Assembly: GCF_900110425.1 (NCBI RefSeq)
Contig: NZ_FODS01000006.1
Span: 62,001-126,000 of the forward strand
From: Salinihabitans flavidus
GTDB taxonomy: Bacteria > Pseudomonadota > Alphaproteobacteria > Rhodobacterales > Rhodobacteraceae
Length of the DNA stretch: 64,000 bases
Reading direction: 5' to 3'
Shown: in pieces, positions 58,559 to 64,000 of the stretch
Layout of the letters: each line of letters begins with the position of its first letter
Position numbering within the stretch: the first letter of the stretch is position 1
Program-made: the position numbers and the translations under genes
The notes under the pieces: model-generated
Seen by the model: only the letters and a program-made list of their open reading frames with translations
What the model was told of the DNA's origin: nothing
Databases searched by the model: none

Positions 58559-58589
58559 AAACGACGCCACCAGACGGTCGGCGTCGTTT
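58559..58589 (+). terminator. Rho-independent terminator after clpX
   Basis: AAACGACGCC at 58559-58568 pairs perfectly with GGCGTCGTTT at 58580-58589, followed by GTCTT. It closes the clpX transcript. Confidence 0.8.
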
Positions 58590-58690
58590 GTCTTGGCGTC
58601 TCAGGGTATCGCGTCCCGTTTCGCGCGTTCGGGCCACTGGACCTTTGCCCCGCGATGCGGCATAGAAAGGAAGAATTTGCGGAGGCATTC

Positions 58691-59074
58691 ATGGGCATTC
58701 TGAACACACTTCTGCGCGCGGTGACATGGTGGCATGGCAGCACGCTCAACACCCAGTTTTTCACATGGCGCAAGGGTCAGATGGTGGGTGAGGACGACCA
58801 GGGCAACATATTCTACCGCAACCGCGACGATTCCCGGCGTTGGGTGATCTTCAACGGCGAGGCGGAGGCAAGCCGGGTCAGCCCCGATTGGCACGGCTGG
58901 CTGCATCGCACCTATGACGATGCACCGAGCGAAAAACCGCTGGGGCACAAGCCTTGGGAGAAGCCGCACCAGGAGAACCTGACTGGTACCCCGCTGGCCT
59001 ATGCGCCAACGGGATCAATTCGCCGCGCCCATCCGGTGGAACGGCGCGATTATGAGGCGTGGACGCCTGAATAA
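58691..59074 (+). CDS. NADH:ubiquinone oxidoreductase accessory subunit NDUFA12
   Basis: A 127-residue homologue of the mitochondrial complex I subunit NDUFA12, one of the supernumerary subunits shared by alphaproteobacteria and mitochondria. [26 protein letters not shown] and [24 protein letters not shown] are the family hallmarks, with YEAWTPE at the end. The start at 58691 was chosen over 58655 by the family N-terminus. It lies 17 bp before mlaD. Confidence 0.95.
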   Translation: MGILNTLLRAVTWWHGSTLNTQFFTWRKGQMVGEDDQGNIFYRNRDDSRRWVIFNGEAEASRVSPDWHGWLHRTYDDAPSEKPLGHKPWEKPHQENLTGTPLAYAPTGSIRRAHPVERRDYEAWTPE

Positions 59075-59091
59075 CCCCGGAGGGGACGAAG

Positions 59092-59559
59092 ATGTCAGCG
59101 GCACAACGCATCGAGATCGCCGTGGGCGCGGTCGTCCTGGCCGTGGCGATCGGTTTTCTGGTGTATGTGAGTCAGGCCACCGGGTTGACCGGGGGGCGCG
59201 ACGGAGGGTATCCGCTCACGGCCTCTTTCCGGTCGGCTGAAGGCGTGAGCGTGGGCACGGATGTGCGCCTTGCCGGGGTGAAGATCGGCACTGTCACGAA
59301 GGTTCGACTCAATACCGAGACCTTCCGCGCCGATACCGTGTTTCTGGTGCAGGACGGCGTGGAAATTCCCGATGACAGCGCGGTTGTCGTATCCTCCGAA
59401 GGGCTTCTGGGCGGTAATTTCGTGGAAATCCTGCCCGGCGGATCGCCGTTCAACCTTGCGGCGGGAGAGGAGATCATAGACACGCAGGGCGCTGTCAGCC
59501 TTGTATCGCTTCTGCTCAAGTTCGCCTCGGGTGGTGGTGGAGAGGAAGAGGTGCAGTGA
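59092..59559 (+). CDS. mlaD: MlaD, phospholipid-binding MCE protein
   Basis: A 155-residue protein with one N-terminal helix (EIAVGAVVLAVAIGFLVYVS) and a single MCE domain (YPLTASFRSAEGVSVGTDVRLAGVKIGTV, VVSSEGLLGGNFVEILPGG). It forms the hexameric lipid channel between MlaE-MlaF and the outer membrane. Its permease and ATPase genes lie about 17 kb away in this window, a split usual in alphaproteobacteria. The next gene starts within its stop (GTGA). Confidence 0.94.
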   Translation: MSAAQRIEIAVGAVVLAVAIGFLVYVSQATGLTGGRDGGYPLTASFRSAEGVSVGTDVRLAGVKIGTVTKVRLNTETFRADTVFLVQDGVEIPDDSAVVVSSEGLLGGNFVEILPGGSPFNLAAGEEIIDTQGAVSLVSLLLKFASGGGGEEEVQ

Positions 59560-60137
59560 GACTGTTTGCCATATCCCTTTTGCTATGCTGGGCCGGATTG
59601 GCACAGGCGCAGGAGATCGTGGTCGAACCGCTCGACGATCCCGAGACGGACACGCAATCGGGACCATCGATCACCGAAGATGACATTCCCACCTTCAATC
59701 GGGACGGGCCGCGAATCGAGATCGAGGAAATGCCAAGAGCGAACCCGGATGCGCCATCGATTACCGAGGATTATTACCAGTCGCCAATCACGCTGAGCCC
59801 CGGTTTTGGCCAGACCGAGGAAACAGTGATTCAGCAAGAGGTCGCGCAATCGCCAGGCGCGGTGCTGCGCGGGATCGACAGGCTGAGCGGCGAGGTGGAG
59901 GACTTCGAGATTCAGTCCGGCCATTCGGCAAGACTTGAGAAACTTCGCATTGAGCTTTCGGATTGCCGCCATCCGGTCGACAATCCGACAGGCGAGGCGT
60001 TTGCCTTTCTCACCGTCCGCGATGAAGCAGAAGCCGATCCGCTGTTTCAGGGGTGGATGATCGCCTCTTCCCCGGCGCTGAACGCGCTCGATCATGCGCG
60101 CTATGACATCTGGGTATTGCGCTGCATCACCTCCTGA
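59556..60137 (+). CDS. DUF2155 domain protein, exported
   Basis: A 193-residue protein with a signal peptide (cut after AQA). A variable Asp/Pro/Glu-rich middle is followed by the conserved DUF2155 part: [46 protein letters not shown], and [29 protein letters not shown], with two conserved cysteines that may pair. Function unknown; it may help the complex I or Mla genes it is co-transcribed with. The start is a GTG that overlaps the mlaD stop. Its last 37 bp overlap the convergent aat gene. Confidence 0.9.
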   Translation: MRLFAISLLLCWAGLAQAQEIVVEPLDDPETDTQSGPSITEDDIPTFNRDGPRIEIEEMPRANPDAPSITEDYYQSPITLSPGFGQTEETVIQQEVAQSPGAVLRGIDRLSGEVEDFEIQSGHSARLEKLRIELSDCRHPVDNPTGEAFAFLTVRDEAEADPLFQGWMIASSPALNALDHARYDIWVLRCITS

Positions 60138-60739
60138 ACCGTCGGAACCGGCGGGGCGGTGAAATCGGCCTCCTGCGTGATGGCCTCACGCAGCCGCGCG
60201 TGATAGGCGGCGCGGCTGACCTCCTGCCCTCCGAGTGACGCCAGATGCGGTGTCAGGAACTGCGTATCGAAGAGCGTGAACCCGCCGAGATTGAGTCGAT
60301 CCACGAGAAACGCCAGCGCGATTTTCGAGGCATCGGTGCGGCGCGAGAACATGCTTTCTCCGAAAAAGGCGGCCCCCAGCGTGACGCCATAGACGCCGCC
60401 GATCAACGTCTCGGCGCTGTCCCACACCTCGAGCGAATGGGCCCGTCCTTTCAGGTGCAGCGCGAGGTAGAGGCGCCGGATTTCCGCATTGATCCATGTG
60501 TCGTCGCGATCCGCGCAGCCATCGACCACGGCGGCGAAGTCGCGGTTGACCGAAACGCGGAAATCCCCGCGCCGCAGCCGCCGGCGTAGTGAGCGCGAGA
60601 TGTGAAAGCCATCAAGCGGCATGATCCCGCGCCGCCTTGGATCGACCCAGAAAATTTCCGGGTCGTCGCGATGCTCCGACATGGGGAAAATCCCCATCGC
60701 ATAGGCGCGCATGAGCATGTCAGGTGTCAGCTCCGACAT
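60101..60739 (-). CDS. aat: Leucyl/phenylalanyl-tRNA--protein transferase
   Basis: A 212-residue Aat that adds Leu or Phe to proteins with N-terminal Lys or Arg, making them N-end-rule substrates for Clp[62 protein letters not shown] and [16 protein letters not shown] match. Start at 60739 follows the family N-terminus. Its 3' end overlaps DUF2155 on the other strand by 37 bp. It lies 22 bp after accC. Confidence 0.95.
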   Translation of the reverse strand: MSELTPDMLMRAYAMGIFPMSEHRDDPEIFWVDPRRRGIMPLDGFHISRSLRRRLRRGDFRVSVNRDFAAVVDGCADRDDTWINAEIRRLYLALHLKGRAHSLEVWDSAETLIGGVYGVTLGAAFFGESMFSRRTDASKIALAFLVDRLNLGGFTLFDTQFLTPHLASLGGQEVSRAAYHARLREAITQEADFTAPPVPTVQEVMQRNTQMS

Positions 60740-60761
60740 GCCTATGCGCCGAGGGACGGCA

Positions 60762-62114
60762 TCAGCCGCCGCCCAGATTGCTTTCAAGCCAGTGTTCCAG
60801 CCAGTGAATGTTGTAGGTTCCGGCAAGAATGTCGGGCTCTGTCAGCAGGGCGTGAAACAGCGGGATGGTCGTGTCCACACCGTCCACGATCAACTCTCCC
60901 AGTGCGCGGTGGAGCCGGGCGATGGCCTCGGGCCGGTCGCGGCCATGCACGATCAGCTTGCCGATCAGGCTGTCGTAATAGGGTGGGATCGTATAGCCGT
61001 CGTAAAGTGCCGAATCCATCCGCACGCCAAGCCCGCCGGGCGCGTGGTAATGGGTGATCCTGCCGGGGCAGGGGGAAAAGTTCGGCAGCTTCTCGGCATT
61101 GATGCGCACTTCGATGGCGTGGCCGTTGATTTCCAGATCGTCCTGACCGAACGACATGGGGAGCCCTTCGGCAACGCGGATCTGCTCGCGCACGAGGTCC
61201 ACGCCGAAAATCGCCTCTGTCACCGGATGTTCGACCTGAAGACGGGTGTTCATCTCGATGAAATAGAACTCACCGTTCTCATAAAGAAACTCGATGGTGC
61301 CCGCGCCGGAATAGCCCAGCTCGGCCACCGCGTCGGCGCAGATCTTGCCGATCCTGTCGCGTTCGGATTGGCTGATGGAGGGGCCGGGCGCCTCTTCGAG
61401 CACCTTCTGATGCCGCCGCTGGAGAGAGCAGTCGCGCTCCGCCAGATGTACCGCCTTGCCCTTGCCGTCGCCGAAGACCTGAATCTCGATATGACGCGGC
61501 GTGGTGAGGTATTTCTCGATATAGACCTCATCGTTGCCGAAGGCCGCCTTCGCCTCGGCGCGGGCGGTGCGGAAGGCCGATTGCATTTCTGTCGCGCTAT
61601 GGGCCACTTTCATGCCGCGGCCGCCGCCACCCGCGGTCGCCTTCACGATCACCGGATAACCGATTTCCTCGCCCAGTTCGAGCGCAGCTTCGACATCGGC
61701 GATTCCCGCCTCGGAGCCGGGCACACAGGGCACGCCAAGCGCCTTCATCGTGTCCTTGGCGGTGATCTTGTCGCCCATCATGCGGATATGTCTGGCGCTC
61801 GGTCCGATGAAGGTGAGGTCGTGATCCTCGACGATCTGGACGAAATTGGCGTTCTCGGAGAGAAAACCGTAGCCGGGATGGATCGCCTGCGCGCCCGTCA
61901 CCTCACAGGCGGCGATGATCGCGGGAACGGACAGGTAGCTGTCGGTGCTGGAGGGCGGACCGATGCAGATCGCCTCATCGGCCATGCGCACATGCATCGC
62001 GTCGGAATCGGCGGTCGAATGGACCGCGACCGAGCGGATGCCCATCTCGCGGCAGGCACGGATCACGCGCAGGGCGATCTCTCCGCGGTTGGCAATCAGG
62101 ATTTTCTCGAACAT
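60762..62114 (-). CDS. accC: Acetyl-CoA carboxylase, biotin carboxylase subunit
   Basis: A 450-residue biotin carboxylase that makes carboxybiotin from bicarbonate and ATP for fatty acid synthesis. [24 protein letters not shown], the glycine loop [39 protein letters not shown] and EVRINAE are the ATP-grasp hallmarks. It follows accB after 9 bp. Confidence 0.97.
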   Translation of the reverse strand: MFEKILIANRGEIALRVIRACREMGIRSVAVHSTADSDAMHVRMADEAICIGPPSSTDSYLSVPAIIAACEVTGAQAIHPGYGFLSENANFVQIVEDHDLTFIGPSARHIRMMGDKITAKDTMKALGVPCVPGSEAGIADVEAALELGEEIGYPVIVKATAGGGGRGMKVAHSATEMQSAFRTARAEAKAAFGNDEVYIEKYLTTPRHIEIQVFGDGKGKAVHLAERDCSLQRRHQKVLEEAPGPSISQSERDRIGKICADAVAELGYSGAGTIEFLYENGEFYFIEMNTRLQVEHPVTEAIFGVDLVREQIRVAEGLPMSFGQDDLEINGHAIEVRINAEKLPNFSPCPGRITHYHAPGGLGVRMDSALYDGYTIPPYYDSLIGKLIVHGRDRPEAIARLHRALGELIVDGVDTTIPLFHALLTEPDILAGTYNIHWLEHWLESNLGGG

Positions 62115-62123
62115 TGTGCCGCC

Positions 62124-62630
62124 TTACTCGATGATGACCAGCGGTGCGCCATATTCCACGGTGGCGCCGTCTTCCACCAGGATGCGTTTCACGGTGCCTG
62201 CGCGGGGGGCGGGGATGTGGTTCATGGTCTTCATCGCCTCCACGATCAGGATCGTATCCCCCTCGCTCACCTGGCTTCCGATCGACACGAAGGGCGTGGA
62301 ACCGGGTTCCGGCTGCAGGTAAATCGTGCCGACCATCGGCGAGGTGACAGCGCCGGGGTGGTCGGCAGGGTCTTCACTTGCGGCAGCGGCGGATGCGGCG
62401 GCGGTCGCCTCTGAGGCCGGGGCGGATTCTGCCGGTGCCGTGGCGGCGGCAGCAGGTGCAGGGGCTGCCATGGCGGCGGTGACATGCTGCGCGCGGCTCA
62501 CGCGCACGTTGAGGCTGTCGTCTTCACCATATTCCCGCATCACTTCGAGTTCGGTCAGATCGTTCTGGCGCAGAAGCTCGGCCAGCGCCTGAATGAAGGC
62601 GACATCCGCGTCATGGGTCTTGTTCGTCAT
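62124..62630 (-). CDS. accB: Acetyl-CoA carboxylase, biotin carboxyl carrier protein
   Basis: A 168-residue BCCP. A helical N-terminus (DVAFIQALAELLRQNDLTELEV) and a long Ala/Pro linker precede the biotinyl domain with the thumb (QPEPGSTPFVSIGSQVSEGD) and the biotin lysine in VEAMKTMNHI. The start at 62630 (MTNKTHDAD) was chosen by the family; the upstream extension is not coding. It leads the accB-accC-aat unit. Confidence 0.96.
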   Translation of the reverse strand: MTNKTHDADVAFIQALAELLRQNDLTELEVMREYGEDDSLNVRVSRAQHVTAAMAAPAPAAAATAPAESAPASEATAAASAAAASEDPADHPGAVTSPMVGTIYLQPEPGSTPFVSIGSQVSEGDTILIVEAMKTMNHIPAPRAGTVKRILVEDGATVEYGAPLVIIE

Positions 62631-62768
62631 GTTTTGTCCTCTGCTGCGCTTATTGCCGTTGCGCTTCTCTCGGAAACCCCGTTCGGGCCTTATAGGCCAT
62701 CGTTCGGGCCATGAAAAGCGGCGCTTTCGGGGGTGCCGGGGCATGGGATCGCGCGCCAATTGTTCCGG

Positions 62769-63311
62769 TCACAAGGGCATGCCCGACAATTTGGCCACCA
62801 GCTCGGCCAGTTTGCGCGCGCCGAACTTGCGCAGCAGGCGCGCGCGGTAGTCCTCGACGGTGCGGTAGCTCAGATCAAGGTCGCGGGCGACCTCCTTGCT
62901 CGTCAGTCCACGGCAGGTCAGGATGGCCACCTCGCGTTCGCGCTGTGTCAGGGCGACGACGGGGCGTTCCTCCGACAGGTCGGCAAAACTCCATATGCCG
63001 CGCTGGAATGGAGTATCGGGGGTCAGGGAAACGCCGCGCACCCGGCACCAGAAGAGGCCGCCGCCACGCCGCCGCATGATCCGTTCGTCGTTGTAACGTC
63101 CGCTTTCGCGCATGGCGGAAAGCCCGCGTTGGCCGATGATCTGGAAATCCTCCTCTGAGGCATAGAATTCACCCAGTGAGACGCCGGCGCAGGCGGCGGG
63201 CCTGTCCTCGAACATCTCGCCAAAGGCGCGGTTGGCAATTCGGATCACGCGGTTTTCAAGCATGACAAGCCCGACGGGCGCGTGATCAAAGGCGATACGA
63301 TCCATGTCCAT
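62769..63311 (-). CDS. PAS-LuxR type response regulator
   Basis: A protein of about 180 residues (start MDMDRIAFDHAPVGLV at 63311; 63305 and 63359 are also possible). A PAS domain (about 1-110: ENRVIRIANRAFGEMFED, ...RRGGGLFWCRVRGVSL) is followed by a LuxR helix-turn-helix (LTQREREVAILTCRGLTSKEVARDLDLSYRTVEDYRARLLRKFGA). It has no receiver domain, so the PAS fold should sense the signal, small ligand or redox. Target genes are unknown. It lies between accB and the PTS enzyme I gene on the same strand. Confidence 0.88.
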   Translation of the reverse strand: MDMDRIAFDHAPVGLVMLENRVIRIANRAFGEMFEDRPAACAGVSLGEFYASEEDFQIIGQRGLSAMRESGRYNDERIMRRRGGGLFWCRVRGVSLTPDTPFQRGIWSFADLSEERPVVALTQREREVAILTCRGLTSKEVARDLDLSYRTVEDYRARLLRKFGARKLAELVAKLSGMPL

Positions 63312-63376
63312 GCGCGCCACATTGCCGCCAAGCCGGTGCAAAGCCAAGGGGCAGGGCATGGCCTGTCGGGATGCGT

Positions 63377-64000
63377 TCAGGTCACGCCGCGCAGGTAATC
63401 CATCACCGCCGGTCGCACGGATTGATCGCCGCGTTCGCGGGACTCGACGATGACCTTGTGCACCTCTTCGAGGTTGGAGCGCCGGATCAGGCTTTTGACC
63501 GGCCCGATGGAGGCGGGCCGCATCGAGAGTGTGCGCATGCCCATTGCCGCAAGGCACAGTGCCTCGATCGGGCGGCCTGCGTCCTCCCCGCAGAAGCTCA
63601 GCGGGGTTTTCGTGCGGTTGCAGCGGTTCACGATCCCTTCCAGAAAGCTCAGGAAGCTGACGTTGAGCGTGTCATAGCGCCGCCGCACGCGCTCATTCTC
63701 GCGGTCGGCGGCAAAGAAGAACTGCTTGAGATCGTTGCCGCCGATGGACAGGAAATCCACCTCTTCGAAGAAGCGCTGCGGCGCGAAGGCAAGGCTGGGT
63801 GTTTCCAGCATCGCCCCGATTTCAAGTGACTCGGGCAGCGGATGGCCAAGGATGCGTTCGCGCGCGATGGCCTTGTCCATCTCGGCGCGGGCGGCGGTGT
63901 ATTCGTCGTATTGCGCAACGAACGGAAACATGACCGAGAGCGGTCGCCCCTTGGCGGCCCGCAACAAGGCCTGAAGCTGCATCCGCATCACGCCGGGCCT
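63377..64000 (-). CDS. ptsP: PTS enzyme I (probably nitrogen-type PtsP), C-terminal part
   Basis: The last 207 codons of a phosphoenolpyruvate-protein phosphotransferase whose start lies beyond the window end; the frame is open to base 64000. The PEP-binding barrel is visible: LSVMFPFVAQYDEY, IGAMLETPSLAF, EEVDFLSIGGNDLKQF, and the catalytic cysteine in LSFCGEDAGRPIEALCLAAMG. The absence of the sugar PTS in many Rhodobacteraceae makes the nitrogen-PTS form more likely, but the GAF domain that would prove this is out of view. Confidence 0.88.
   Translation of the reverse strand, partial: RPGVMRMQLQALLRAAKGRPLSVMFPFVAQYDEYTAARAEMDKAIARERILGHPLPESLEIGAMLETPSLAFAPQRFFEEVDFLSIGGNDLKQFFFAADRENERVRRRYDTLNVSFLSFLEGIVNRCNRTKTPLSFCGEDAGRPIEALCLAAMGMRTLSMRPASIGPVKSLIRRSNLEEVHKVIVESRERGDQSVRPAVMDYLRGVT

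Noticed and set aside
60711-62414. 567-codon open frame on the plus strand
   Set aside because: Antisense to accC, accB and aat; no domain and no ribosome site.

Overview
This window is GC-rich chromosomal DNA from an alphaproteobacterium, almost certainly a member of the Rhodobacteraceae (Roseobacter group). Several features support this: a pyruvate dehydrogenase operon whose E1-beta carries a lipoyl domain, the gene order NDUFA12-mlaD-DUF2155-aat-accC-accB, a surE-pcm-LytM block, and a complete sox gene cluster of the Paracoccus/Ruegeria type. The genes are dense, often overlapping by ATGA or GTGA. I see no insertion sequence, prophage, CRISPR array, rRNA or tRNA gene. The genus cannot be fixed from the sequence alone.

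Layout. 1-5.4 kb: 3' end of cysE, then the PDH operon on the minus strand (pdhA, a small VOC-like gene, pdhB, a small DUF5076-like gene, pdhC), with ftsB upstream. 5.5-13.2 kb: an AidB-type acyl-CoA dehydrogenase, a bacterioferritin, the glycolytic pair pgk-fba, two tandem cyclophilins, and DUF4336 and DUF3179 proteins. 13.3-17.9 kb (minus): a membrane GGDEF protein, a bactofilin with its M23 peptidase partner, a DUF455 ferritin-like protein and a Bcp peroxiredoxin. 17.9-26.5 kb (plus): an AsmA/YhdP-like giant protein, queA, an MFS transporter, a DUF924 gene with a structured leader, lpd (the E3 of PDH) and a methyltransferase-like gene. 26.6-34 kb: rhodanese, uvrA, a patatin-like lipase, and a minus-strand valine-degradation operon (isobutyryl-CoA dehydrogenase, 3-hydroxyisobutyryl-CoA hydrolase, mmsB). 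34.2-43.6 kb: surE-pcm and a degenerate LytM lipoprotein, then on the minus strand cvpA-purF, radA, a PqiA-like protein and alr-mlaE-mlaF.

43.7-56.2 kb is the sulfur-oxidation region. A minus-strand unit (soxS, a haem-binding HbpS/GlcG-like gene, soxR, soxT) diverges from soxV-soxW, soxXYZA and soxBCDEF. SoxXA loads thiosulfate on SoxYZ, SoxB hydrolyses the sulfone, SoxCD oxidises the sulfane sulfur, and SoxV/W/S supply reductant to the periplasm. SoxR is an ArsR protein with the two-cysteine pattern of persulfide sensors. ATGAAT-type dyads (ATTC-N8-GAAT) lie before soxX and soxB, with related tandem half-sites between soxS and soxV. A strong terminator separates soxA from soxB. 56.5-64 kb is housekeeping: clpP-clpX, NDUFA12-mlaD-DUF2155, aat-accC-accB, a PAS-LuxR regulator and the 3' part of a PTS enzyme I gene.

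The most unusual signal is a non-coding dispersed element present three times (about 7122, 26460 and 46894). It has a conserved left block of 41-42 bp followed by three or four copies of an 11-bp unit (GTCGGTATNAC), that is, sites spaced one helical turn apart. Each copy starts at or just after a stop codon. The second strongest is a hairpin leader that hides the ribosome binding site of the DUF924 gene.
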